Part shown: positions 8,973-17,100 of the stretch, piece by piece
Numbering within the stretch: position 1 is the stretch's first letter
How the letters are laid out: each line of letters starts with the position of its first letter
Source: JADLEX01 sp964586775
GTDB lineage: Bacteria > Lernaellota > Lernaellaia > JACKCT01
Reading direction: 5' to 3'
NCBI GenBank assembly: GCA_964586775.1
Contig: CAZPJD010000088.1
Coordinates: forward strand, 1-35,544
DNA length: 35,544 bases
Notes under the pieces: generated by a model
What the model was told of the DNA's origin: nothing
Seen by the model: only the letters and a program-made list of their open reading frames with translations
The model's database searches: none
Translations under genes and position numbers: made by a program

Positions 8973-11204
8973 TCAGCACCCGCATCCGCCGCCGGTGTGG
9001 CCGTCGCCGACATCGGTCGCGTCGCCGGCATCGTCGTCGTCTCCCGCCGCGTCGTCGTCGGCATCGTCGTCGCCGGTCGAATCGTCGTCATCATCCATAT
9101 CGACGCAGTCGGTGCCGGGCTCGCCCTCGTCCTCGTTCACGTACGTGTCGGGTTCGGGGCCGAGCCCGCCGAACTCGTAGTAGGGCTCGTAGGCTTCGGC
9201 GAGGGCGAAGGCCGCATCCTTCCACGATTCGCGATCCATGTGGATGAGGCCCATGGAGTTGATGTAGGGCGCGACGAAATCGGGCAGGCCGTTCTTGGTG
9301 AACCAGTTGAACACGCACCACCACGACGCCGCGGCGATGAGCCCGTCGTCGTTCACGTTGCCGTCGGCGTCGAGCGCGCCGAGCTCGGCGAACGCGGCCC
9401 AGGTGTCCTGAAACACGGCGAGCTGATTCGCTTCCTGCGAGTCGTCCGCTTCGGACCAGATGCCGTATTCGGTGGCGATCACCGGGTGCTCGGGGAACTT
9501 CGCGTGGAAGTCGTCGAGGAACGCCGACGTGTCGGCGAGCGCGTCGTCGCCGTAGAAGACGCCGTAGTAGAGCGTCCAGCCGGCGACATCCATGAACCGC
9601 GTGCTGGGCGCGGTGTTTCCCCAGGTCGCGCCCGCCGCGAGCGACTGCGTGAGCAAGCGGCCGTCGGGATAGCGGTCGTAGTCGTTGCGGATCTCCTCGT
9701 CATACGCGCCGAGCCCGCCGTTGAAGAAATAGAACGGCTCGTTGTTCGTTCCCCACAGCAGGATCGAGGGGCGATTGTAGTTGGCGAACACCATCTCGCG
9801 GAACATCTGGAGCGCGACATGCCGCTCGCGCTGCACCTTCCAGTTCCACGCGAAGCTCCAATACACCGGCAGCTCGGTCATCACGCCGAGGCCCATGCGG
9901 TCGGTCAGCAGATACGTGTAAGGATGATTGGGGTAGTGGCCGCTGCGCAGGAAGAGTGCGTTGAGATCCTGAATGACCTCCATGTCGGCCCGGATGCGAT
10001 CCCACGTGGCGGTGCGACCCGTGTCGGCCCACTCCTCGTGGCGCGCGACACCGGGCAGAAACGCCACGCGGCCGTTGAGCAACATCTTGCCGCCCTCGCG
10101 GCCCAGAGTGCGCAGACCGAACTGCGTGTGATGGGTGTCGGCGCCCGGCGCGTCGAGCGCCGTACGCAGCACGTACAGATTCGGCTCGCGCGGAGTCCAT
10201 CGGAGCGGCGCGCGGATGCGGAAGGTGCGGCTCGTCGCGGCGACCTCGCCCGGCTCCAACACGAGATATGCATCGGGGCATCCCTCGACCGACGCCTCGT
10301 CGCCGGCGATCGACGCCGGTGACGGATCGCTCAGGTAGCCGGGGGCGTCGGGATCGGCGTGGAACACACGCAATTGCGCGGTAAACGCGGCGGTGTCGTC
10401 GGACGCGTTTTGCACGACGAGAGCGACGCGCACGCGGCCGTTGTCGTCCAGCGGAATCGCGTTCGCGCGCACCACATGAACGGCGGGGGCGGATTCGAGG
10501 TAGAGGTCGTGGACGACGCCCGCGTAGTCCCACCAGTCGGCGAGGAACCACGACGGCACCATCCCCGCGCGAAGCCCCGGGAACGGATGATCGACGCGGA
10601 TCGCAATCGTGTTCGCCGCGCCGGGCACGAGTTTCGGGCCGACGTCCATCGAAAACGGCGTGTAGCCTCCCTCGTGGACGCCCACCCACTCGCCGTTGAT
10701 CCACACATCGGTGACGTAGTTCGACGAGTACATCACGAGCCGGTTCGCGCGGCCGTCCCAATCGGCGGGGATCTCCACGGTGCGCCGATACCAAATCGCG
10801 CTGTGCCACGGCTCGGGCGGGCTCGCCTCGTCCCCGGGCATCTCGTCCTCGACGCCGGGGAGTTCCTTGTCGTCCCACGCGCCATCGTCGTACTCCGCCC
10901 CGTGGCGACCGCCGCCCTCGATCTCGATTTGCTCGATCACGCCGTCGGTGCGCGACTCGAACGACAAATAATGGTCGTCCAGCGTCACGCGTTCCTTTTT
11001 CCACGTGCCGGCGAGACTCACGACCGCGCGCTGCTGCGGCTCGAAATCGGGCAGCGGCGCGCCCGACTGGTACGGCACCACGATGCCGTTCACATCCACG
11101 AGTTCCAGCGACGGCTCCAGCGTGCCGACCTGCGCGAATGCGGGGGCCGCACAAATCGCCCAAACGATCAACATTCCCGCGACCAGAGTGCCTTTTCGAA
11201 ACAT
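8973..11204 (-). CDS. Exported GH2-family glycoside hydrolase with Asp-rich tail ending CGC
   Basis: A 743-residue secreted beta-glycosidase of the beta-glucuronidase/beta-galactosidase family. The start at 11204 is preceded by GGAG and AGGA. A Sec signal peptide ends AAPAFA, without a lipobox. A jelly-roll sugar-binding domain (about 95-240, with WYRRTVEIP and VWINGEWVG) is followed by an immunoglobulin-like domain and a TIM barrel. WGTNNEP carries the probable acid/base Glu489, and IATEYGIWSE carries the probable nucleophile Glu579. The exact sugar specificity cannot be deduced. The C-terminus is a DDD-repeat tail (8990-9105 on the plus strand) ending GGGCGC. It is the second gene of a pair behind the PKD lipoprotein, 38 bases downstream. 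No transporter or regulator is attached. Confidence 0.85.
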   Translation of the reverse strand: MFRKGTLVAGMLIVWAICAAPAFAQVGTLEPSLELVDVNGIVVPYQSGAPLPDFEPQQRAVVSLAGTWKKERVTLDDHYLSFESRTDGVIEQIEIEGGGRHGAEYDDGAWDDKELPGVEDEMPGDEASPPEPWHSAIWYRRTVEIPADWDGRANRLVMYSSNYVTDVWINGEWVGVHEGGYTPFSMDVGPKLVPGAANTIAIRVDHPFPGLRAGMVPSWFLADWWDYAGVVHDLYLESAPAVHVVRANAIPLDDNGRVRVALVVQNASDDTAAFTAQLRVFHADPDAPGYLSDPSPASIAGDEASVEGCPDAYLVLEPGEVAATSRTFRIRAPLRWTPREPNLYVLRTALDAPGADTHHTQFGLRTLGREGGKMLLNGRVAFLPGVARHEEWADTGRTATWDRIRADMEVIQDLNALFLRSGHYPNHPYTYLLTDRMGLGVMTELPVYWSFAWNWKVQRERHVALQMFREMVFANYNRPSILLWGTNNEPFYFFNGGLGAYDEEIRNDYDRYPDGRLLTQSLAAGATWGNTAPSTRFMDVAGWTLYYGVFYGDDALADTSAFLDDFHAKFPEHPVIATEYGIWSEADDSQEANQLAVFQDTWAAFAELGALDADGNVNDDGLIAAASWWCVFNWFTKNGLPDFVAPYINSMGLIHMDRESWKDAAFALAEAYEPYYEFGGLGPEPDTYVNEDEGEPGTDCVDMDDDDDSTGDDDADDDAAGDDDDAGDATDVGDGHTGGGCGC

Positions 11205-11242
11205 CGTCCTACTCCATTGCCGGCACGCCCCGCGCTTCACAC

Positions 11243-13498
11243 TTACGGTTCCGGCGTCACCAAAATCATCTCGGCGACCGTGAGCGAGGGCAGCATGACG
11301 CGCCAGTGCCCCTCGTCGATCTTCGCCCAGGCGAGGTCGATCAGATCCTCGTTCGCCACGAGCTGAAAACGTCCGGGCTCGAATCCCGCGGGCGGATACA
11401 CGTCGATGGGGATGTTGATCTTCTCGTGCCAGATCCACGGCGCGATCAGGTTGAGGTCGTAGTGGAAGTTCGTGAGGACGATCAGCGCGCCGCGCGGGCC
11501 GAAGGTCGCCTGCGTGTCGATCGTCGAATCGGGCGTCGTGGCGTAGAGCCCCGGCGTCATCCACTCGCCTTCGAGTGCGATCGGCTCCACGGTGTCGAGC
11601 TCGCGCGCGAGGCGTTTCATCTCGGGCAGCGGGCCCGGGCACGTCTCCATCCATTCGCGGCTGAAACGGAACCACAGCAGGCCCTTCACGCCGCGGCCCA
11701 GCACCACATACCACTGCGAGCGGATCTCCTCGTCGGTCAGGCACCGGTTGAAGAAATACAGGTCGCCCCAGTTGTTGGCCTGCGTCCAGTCCCAAACCGG
11801 TTTGGGCTCGGAGTTGATCTTGGCCGATTCCGCGTAGTAGCCGAGGAACCACAGATGGTCCCACAGGTACGGCGGCCAGTTCGTGTTGCACTTCGGGGCG
11901 AACACGCAGTAGTGGTCCATGCCGCCGATGTCGGGCAGCGCCTGAAACGCCGGCCAGCGATGCGCGCACGCGTTGTAGCCCCACTGCGGCTTCTTCGTGC
12001 CCCACAGGTTTCGCTGCAATTGCATCTCGGCGAGCGAGTCGATCGCCTCGCCGTTCAGGTCCGGTTCGCCGAACACCGCGTTCGCCGCGATCGCCGGGCT
12101 GTCGCCCCAGTTCGCGATGTATTCCTCGTAGAGCGAATTCGTTCCGCCCATGTGCGTGAAGAGATAGAAGCCCTCGTTTTCGGCGAGCGGCACCACGTCG
12201 TCGGGATGATCGTCGCCGGACGGGGAGTAGATGTGCATGTCGATGCCGTAGTCGAGTTGCTCGCTCCGGTTGTCCGCGTTGTCGTAGATGTCGTCCGAGC
12301 TCCCATCCCAGTTGCCGAGCGGAAAGATCGGCGCAAATACGCGGGCGAAGCGCGTGCCCGACACCTCGGCCCGCCCGCTCTCTCCCTGCACCGTGAAGAC
12401 GTGGAACACGCCGTAGTCGATGCCTTCCGCGCGCGGAACGCGAATCAGGCCCGTCTCGCCGGGCGCCAGCAGATCGTCCTCGATCACCACGAAATCCGAC
12501 ACGTCCTGCCCGTCGACCGCGAGCCCCGTCAGTTCCACGGGCTCGCCCGCGTCGTTGCGCGTGTAGATCAGCAGTTCGTCGCCAGCCACGTTGGCCGTGA
12601 TGAAGGTGGGCGAGAGCGTCGGCGCGGGGATCGGTCCGTCATACGACCACAGGGTCGTCGCACCGGCCTTGACGACGAGGTTCACGTTTTCGCCGGGCGA
12701 GAACGCGTCGTCGTACGAATGGCACTGCACCACGCCCACGCCCGCGGACAGCAGGTCGGCGTCGACGATCTCGCACCACTCCACGTGCGAGTCGTCAGGG
12801 TGCCCGTTCTGGCCGTCCACCGCAATCGTGTCGGCGTCGGCGGCGTCCGGCGATGTGAAGAACCCGTACACGACACCGCCGCCAAAAGGCGGAGCGCCGG
12901 ACTCGGTGATCTCGGGGCGGAAATAATTGGGATGGAAGTCGATGCCGTCCAGCGTCCCCGCCTCGGTCGGGAAGTCGCCGACCTGCACGACGCAGCTCGA
13001 CGCGTCGGCGAAGCCCTCGGTGTTCGTAACGGTCAGTGTGGCGCGGTAAACGCCTTCGTCGGCGTAGGCGTGCGTCGCGCTCGCGGCGTCGTCGGATTCG
13101 CCATCGCCGAAATCCAGCGCGTAGGTCAGCGCGAGGCCGTTGGGATCGGTCGAATCGCCGCCGTCGAAGGCGATGTCGTCGCCCGCGCCCGCGAAGGCGG
13201 GATCGCAATGGAGCACGGCGAGCGGTTCGCGACTCCAGTCGGGACCCGCGTCGTCGTCGGCGGCGTCGTCATCCACATCGTCGTCCGCATCGTCGTCGGA
13301 CGATGTGTCGTCGTCGGACGTCGTGTCATCGTCCAGGGCGTCGTCGTCCGTCGCCGTGTCGTCGTCTGGCGTGTCGTCGTCATCCGACGCATCGTCGTCA
13401 TTGGCCGGGCTCGAATCGTCGTCGTCCCCGCCCCAACACCCCGCGAACGCGGCCGTCGCCGCGACCATCAACATCCACACAAAGGCGCGCGTACGCAT
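11243..13498 (-). CDS. PKD-domain lipoprotein with glycosidase-like C-terminal region
   Basis: A 751-residue lipoprotein. The start at 13498 has GGAG about ten bases upstream. The signal peptide ends in a good lipobox, AFAGC, followed by an Asp tract (13236-13440) of DDD-X units to about residue 80. A PKD-type beta-sandwich follows (about 85-175), with GDDIAFDGGDSTDPNG, LDFGDGE and the H.Y.D.G.Y.ATLTVTN ending. Then come beta-rich modules. The region from about 375 to 700 is aromatic-rich with WGDSPAI, NLWGTKKPQWGYNA and VKGLLWFRFSREW, reminiscent of beta/alpha-barrel glycoside hydrolases, but I could not pick catalytic acids. It heads an operon with the GH2 enzyme. The pair probably binds and cleaves an extracellular glycan. 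Confidence 0.75.
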   Translation of the reverse strand: MRTRAFVWMLMVAATAAFAGCWGGDDDDSSPANDDDASDDDDTPDDDTATDDDALDDDTTSDDDTSSDDDADDDVDDDAADDDAGPDWSREPLAVLHCDPAFAGAGDDIAFDGGDSTDPNGLALTYALDFGDGESDDAASATHAYADEGVYRATLTVTNTEGFADASSCVVQVGDFPTEAGTLDGIDFHPNYFRPEITESGAPPFGGGVVYGFFTSPDAADADTIAVDGQNGHPDDSHVEWCEIVDADLLSAGVGVVQCHSYDDAFSPGENVNLVVKAGATTLWSYDGPIPAPTLSPTFITANVAGDELLIYTRNDAGEPVELTGLAVDGQDVSDFVVIEDDLLAPGETGLIRVPRAEGIDYGVFHVFTVQGESGRAEVSGTRFARVFAPIFPLGNWDGSSDDIYDNADNRSEQLDYGIDMHIYSPSGDDHPDDVVPLAENEGFYLFTHMGGTNSLYEEYIANWGDSPAIAANAVFGEPDLNGEAIDSLAEMQLQRNLWGTKKPQWGYNACAHRWPAFQALPDIGGMDHYCVFAPKCNTNWPPYLWDHLWFLGYYAESAKINSEPKPVWDWTQANNWGDLYFFNRCLTDEEIRSQWYVVLGRGVKGLLWFRFSREWMETCPGPLPEMKRLARELDTVEPIALEGEWMTPGLYATTPDSTIDTQATFGPRGALIVLTNFHYDLNLIAPWIWHEKINIPIDVYPPAGFEPGRFQLVANEDLIDLAWAKIDEGHWRVMLPSLTVAEMILVTPEP

Positions 13499-13548
13499 GA
13501 CGGGCTCCACGAGAAGGCACCCGGCCAATGTTCATCCCGTGGCACGTC

Positions 13549-13572
13549 CTGTCAAGTGACAGTGTGTGACAG
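13549..13572 (-). promoter_or_regulatory. Palindromic operator overlapping a -35 box upstream of the PKD/GH2 operon
   Basis: CTGTCA-AG-TGACAG is a palindrome at 13549-13562, and a third TGACAG half-site lies at 13567-13572. On the minus strand the palindrome contains a perfect TTGACA (13550-13555). A weak -10 (AACATT) follows after 17 bases, about 50 bases before the lipoprotein start. The arrangement fits a repressor site on the operon promoter. The regulator is unknown. Confidence 0.4.
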
Positions 13573-13617
13573 AATATGAATTCGGGCGTCGGACCCACGC
13601 CGGAGAAGGACTCGCCG

Positions 13618-14259
13618 CTAGCGGCCCAGCACCTGCGGCAGAGCGTCGCGCGCGCCGTTGATGACGAACTGCACCGCGATGACGGCGAGAATCAGGCCCA
13701 TCATGCGCGTCAGCACGCGCAGACCCATGGGTCCGAGGCGTGCGGTGAGCGGCGCGCCGAAGCGCACCAGCAACCAGCTCGCGAAGACCGCGGCGGGCAG
13801 CGCGGCGAGCGTGAGCGATTTTTCGCTCCACCCGCGCGCCTGATCCATCAGGCTCATGACGGTGGCGATGGTGCCCGGCCCGGCGATCATCGGCGTGCCA
13901 AGCGGCGTGATGGCGACGTCGGCCTTGGCGCGGGCCTCGGCCTCGTCCTTGGGCGAGATCTTGTGGCGCGGCGATTCGCCATAGAGCATCGATTGGCTCA
14001 TGATGAACAGCAAAATGCCGCCCGCGATGCGAAACGCGCCGATCGTGATGTTGAAAAACTGAAAGATCAGCTCGCCCGCAAGCCCGAACGCGACGCACAC
14101 CCCGAGCGCCACCAGGTGCGCCCGCGTGACGATGCGGTTGCTGCGCGCCGCGTCCATCCCGTCGGTCAGGCTGACGACGATGGGGATGTTGGAAAACGGA
14201 CTGAGGATGACGAAGACCGCCAGCACCGCCTTCAGGTATGCGAGCAACAGGTCGTGCAT
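13618..14259 (-). CDS. MarC family integral membrane protein
   Basis: A 213-residue polytopic inner-membrane protein of the MarC/YhgN (UPF0056) family, with about six hydrophobic segments. Family features are the start FVILSPFSNIPIVVSLT, GGILLFIMSQSML near the middle, a charged cytoplasmic loop and TPLGTPMIAGPGTIATVM in the second half. Length and order match the family. The biochemical role of MarC proteins is not settled. It begins 24 bases after the dapA stop, so it is probably the second gene of a dapA-marC transcript. The ATG at 14259 is at the usual family start. Confidence 0.9.
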   Translation of the reverse strand: MHDLLLAYLKAVLAVFVILSPFSNIPIVVSLTDGMDAARSNRIVTRAHLVALGVCVAFGLAGELIFQFFNITIGAFRIAGGILLFIMSQSMLYGESPRHKISPKDEAEARAKADVAITPLGTPMIAGPGTIATVMSLMDQARGWSEKSLTLAALPAAVFASWLLVRFGAPLTARLGPMGLRVLTRMMGLILAVIAVQFVINGARDALPQVLGR

Positions 14260-14283
14260 GGTCGATCGGTCGCCGCGGCTCGT

Positions 14284-15162
14284 CTAAACGAGCCCCAGCG
14301 CCTCGAGCTCGGCGCGCAGCTTCGGTCGCGCGGCGTCGGTCATGGGCACCATCGGCAGGCGCAGTTCGTCGGCGACAAGGCTCATCATCGCGAGCGCGGC
14401 CTTGACCGGGATCGGATTCGTTTCGATGAACAGCGCCTTGAACAGGCCCAGCAGCCGGTAATAGACCTCGGCCGCGCCGTCGCGATCGCCGGAGGCGTAC
14501 TTGTTCCACATCTCGACCATCTGCGCGGGCGCGACATTGGACGCCACCGACACGACCCCGCGCACGCCGATTCCCGCCAGCGGCAGGAAGAGTGGGTCGT
14601 CGCCCGAGAGCACCGCGAAACCCGGCGGGCACAGCTTGATCGCCCATGCGCTCGCCGCCACGGTGCCCGACGCCTCCTTGAGGCCGACGATGTTGGAACA
14701 GTCCTTCGCGAGCCGCGCCACGGTTTCGGCCTCGATGTGGCACGCCGTGCGCCCCGGCACGTTGTAGAGCATCACCGGCAGACGCAGTTCGTCGGCGATC
14801 GCCTTGTAGTGGCGATACAGGCCCTCCTGCGTCGGCTTGTTGTAGTAGGGCGTGATCAGCATGACCGCGTCGCAGCCGTCGGCCTGCGCCTCGAGCGCGT
14901 GCTCCAGCGCCGTCGCCGTCGAGTTCGATCCCGCGCCCGCGATCACGGGCACGCGACCGCGCGCGACCTCTTTCACCGTGCGCCAGAGCGTGCGGTCCTC
15001 GTTGGCGCTCATCGTCGCGGCTTCGCCGGTGCACCCGCACGCGACCAGAGCGTGAACCCCGCCGGCGATCTGACGCTCGACGCACTTTTCGAGCGCGGCG
15101 AGATCGAGTTTGCCGTCTCGAAACGGCGTGGCGAGCGCGGTGATGATCCCCGAAAACTGCAT
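14284..15162 (-). CDS. dapA: 4-hydroxy-tetrahydrodipicolinate synthase
   Basis: A 292-residue TIM-barrel aldolase that condenses pyruvate with aspartate semialdehyde, the first dedicated step to diaminopimelate and lysine. The length equals the E. coli enzyme, and the residues align almost without gaps. Tyr107 is in TPYYNKPTQEG, Tyr133 in YNVPGRT, Arg138 follows it, and the Schiff-base lysine is Lys162 in VGLKEASG. One departure is GCTGEA at 43-48: the position of the catalytic-relay Thr44 is Cys. The start at 15162 has GGGAG upstream. A longer in-frame start at 15204 has no ribosome site and adds Arg-rich sequence. Its product feeds the DapL-like enzyme at the left of the window. Confidence 0.95.
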   Translation of the reverse strand: MQFSGIITALATPFRDGKLDLAALEKCVERQIAGGVHALVACGCTGEAATMSANEDRTLWRTVKEVARGRVPVIAGAGSNSTATALEHALEAQADGCDAVMLITPYYNKPTQEGLYRHYKAIADELRLPVMLYNVPGRTACHIEAETVARLAKDCSNIVGLKEASGTVAASAWAIKLCPPGFAVLSGDDPLFLPLAGIGVRGVVSVASNVAPAQMVEMWNKYASGDRDGAAEVYYRLLGLFKALFIETNPIPVKAALAMMSLVADELRLPMVPMTDAARPKLRAELEALGLV

Positions 15163-15411
15163 GGCCGACTCCCGGATTCGTCCGAACTTCCGGACGCGGC
15201 GCAAACTAACACCGGCCCCGACTCGTGAAAAGGGGCCGATCGCGTACGTCCCCGCATCAATTCACCGTCATTTTCGTCTCGCGTCGTCATGTCGTCACAA
15301 CGAGTCGTCATGTTCCGCCACACAAAGAAGTACGAGTTTGGCCAAAGAAAGAGGCGTGAAGGTCCGCGACCGCCGGTGCATGGGTGGGTCTTTGAAGCAA
15401 GCGAGGACGCG

Positions 15412-16218
15412 ATGAACGCACCGCGACTTTCGGCGATCCCCCAGGGGCGACGCGGCGCGACGTCCGCGGTGGCCGCGCAAACCGCCGCGACGCTGCGCGC
15501 CGTTTCGCGCCTCGGCGCATTCGCGGGAATCACGCTGATCTGGATGGCGCGATACGCCTGCCATGCGGCGATCGCGGGTTTCACGCGCCGCCTCGCCGCG
15601 TCGTATGCACGGATGTGGTCGACGTCGCTTTGCCGGGCAATCGGCGTCGAGATCGATCCGCGCGGCGCGCCGCCCGATCGCCCCGCGCTGTTGGTCGCCA
15701 ATCACGTGTCGTATATCGACATCGCCGTGGTCGGCTCGCGCGTCGCCGCGTGTTTCCTCGCCAAGGTCGAGGTCGCGCGCTGGCCCGTCATCGGCTGGGC
15801 CGCGCGACTTTCCAACGCCATCTTCGTCGAACGCGAACGCCCGGACAGCCGCCGCCAATCGCTCGTCGAGATCGAGGCGACGATTCGCTCCGGCGTGAAT
15901 GTCGTCGTCTTTCCCGAGGGCACCACATCGTCCGGTCCCGCGAGTCTGCCGTTTCGTCCCGGGTCGTTCGCCCTCGCGGCGCGCGCCGGGCTGCCTGTTG
16001 TGCCCGTCGCCATCCGATATGACGACCCCGGTGACGCCTGGGTCGGTGACGACACCTTCGTGGCGCATTTTCTCCGACAGCTCGGCAAGCGCCGCGTGCG
16101 CGTAACGGTCGCATTCGGACCGGCGCTGTCGGGCGCATCCGGCGAGGACCTGCGCCGCGCGGCGCAAGACTGGATCGACAACGCCAATTCCAACGCACTC
16201 GAAAGGAACGCCGCATGA
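15412..16218 (+). CDS. plsC: 1-acyl-sn-glycerol-3-phosphate acyltransferase (PlsC family)
   Basis: A 268-residue membrane-associated lysophospholipid acyltransferase. One hydrophobic segment (about 35-56) precedes the LPLAT domain. Motif I is NHVSYID (His98, Asp103). Motif II region is FVERERPDSRR (about 138-148), and motif III is FPEGTTS (about 167-173). Motif IV resembles the proline-containing PVVPVAIRY. The start at 15412 has GAGGA upstream. Upstream in-frame codons encode low-complexity basic sequence. It overlaps the GNAT gene by four bases (ATGA), so the two are translationally coupled and probably act on the same lipid. It could be the canonical phosphatidic acid enzyme or an OlsA-like enzyme making a non-phosphorus lipid. 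Confidence 0.85.
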   Translation: MNAPRLSAIPQGRRGATSAVAAQTAATLRAVSRLGAFAGITLIWMARYACHAAIAGFTRRLAASYARMWSTSLCRAIGVEIDPRGAPPDRPALLVANHVSYIDIAVVGSRVAACFLAKVEVARWPVIGWAARLSNAIFVERERPDSRRQSLVEIEATIRSGVNVVVFPEGTTSSGPASLPFRPGSFALAARAGLPVVPVAIRYDDPGDAWVGDDTFVAHFLRQLGKRRVRVTVAFGPALSGASGEDLRRAAQDWIDNANSNALERNAA

Positions 16219-17027
16219 GCGCGAACCGAAACGGCAAGACGCACGAAATCCGGCTCCTCATCCGTCCCGGTCGCCGCATGAGCGACCGCGAGCGCGACGC
16301 CTTCGTCGCCGAGCTGCGCGAGGTCGCCGCCACGTGCTTCGACGAAGTCCCCGAGTACCAGTGCCTCGTCGGCACGCGCGAGGCGCTCGCCGACAAGGTC
16401 ATCGCCGTCGCGCGCCGCCCCGACGGACGCATGGCGGGATTCTGCTCGACGGTGCTGCTGCGCGTACCCGGCGTCGGCGACGTGATGCATCTGGGTTTGA
16501 CCTGCGTGCGTCCCGAGGATCGCAAATACGGTCTCACGCACAAGCTCACCTCGAAGGCCGTGATCGGATTCGCGCTGCGTTACCGCCCCTTCGGGCGGTT
16601 GTGGATCAGCAACTGCGCGTGCGTGCTGTCGTCGTTGGGCAATGTGGCGATGCACTTCGACGCCGTGTATCCCACGCCCTTCGCCATGGCGACGCCCGGC
16701 GCCACGCACCGCCGCATCGCGGCGGCCATCGATGCGCATCATCGCGATGCCATGTACGTGCTGCCCGGCGCGGTCTTCGACGCGGATGCGTTCGTGTTTC
16801 GCGGAAGCGTGAAGGACACGGTGTTCCAGAAAGAAGCCGAGGAGCGGGCGTTCCATCACCGCGACCGCACGGTGAACGACTACTACACCAACCTCCTCAA
16901 TTTCGACGAGGGCGACGAGGTGCTGCAGGTCGGGTACATCCACCTGCTGTCGAGCGCGCCACGATACTTCTGGCGCAAGTTCCGGCTGCGCCGTCGAGCG
17001 CAGGTGCTGGCCGCCGCCCAGCGCTGA
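16215..17027 (+). CDS. GNAT-fold acyltransferase coupled to PlsC
   Basis: A 270-residue protein. Its ATG overlaps the plsC stop (ATGA) with AAAGGA just upstream. The GNAT core lies at about 25-125: a beta-strand region with GRMAGFCSTVLL, then the acyl-CoA-binding loop in VRPEDRKYGLTHKL, matching the (R/Q)..G.(G/A/T) pattern A. The second half is unfamiliar and ends with an Arg-rich segment (FWRKFRLRRRAQ) that could contact membrane or phosphate headgroups. Substrate is unknown. Pairing with a PlsC-type enzyme suggests transfer of an acyl chain to a lipid headgroup or amino acid, but that is inference from context. Confidence 0.65.
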   Translation: MSANRNGKTHEIRLLIRPGRRMSDRERDAFVAELREVAATCFDEVPEYQCLVGTREALADKVIAVARRPDGRMAGFCSTVLLRVPGVGDVMHLGLTCVRPEDRKYGLTHKLTSKAVIGFALRYRPFGRLWISNCACVLSSLGNVAMHFDAVYPTPFAMATPGATHRRIAAAIDAHHRDAMYVLPGAVFDADAFVFRGSVKDTVFQKEAEERAFHHRDRTVNDYYTNLLNFDEGDEVLQVGYIHLLSSAPRYFWRKFRLRRRAQVLAAAQR

Positions 17028-17052
17028 AAATCCCCACAACGCCGACGCAAAA

Positions 17053-17074
17053 CGGCCTCCCCGAAGGGAGGCCG
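17053..17074. terminator. Hairpin terminator between the GNAT gene and sodA
   Basis: A perfect nine-pair stem (CGGCCTCCC/GGGAGGCCG) closes a CGAA tetraloop. On the minus strand it is followed by a short T run, so it best serves sodA. It lies between convergent genes and may work for both. Confidence 0.8.
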
Positions 17075-17100
17075 TCGTCGTGTCGAGAGGCCGAACGGGG

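Noticed and set aside
8973..12005. GH2 frame extended to about 1010 residues
   Set aside because: The added part overlaps the PKD lipoprotein on the same strand in another frame. A ribosome site and signal peptide place the start at 11204.
11138..13579. An open frame of over 800 codons on the plus strand opposite the PKD lipoprotein and into its upstream region
   Set aside because: It has Arg/Val/His-rich composition with no domain, and is an antisense consequence of GC-rich codons and GAC/GAT repeats. The minus-strand gene has a lipobox, PKD motifs and a ribosome site.
15289..15411. N-terminal extension of the PlsC protein
   Set aside because: It is a basic low-complexity peptide with no ribosome site. 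The ATG at 15412 has GAGGA and fits PlsC length.
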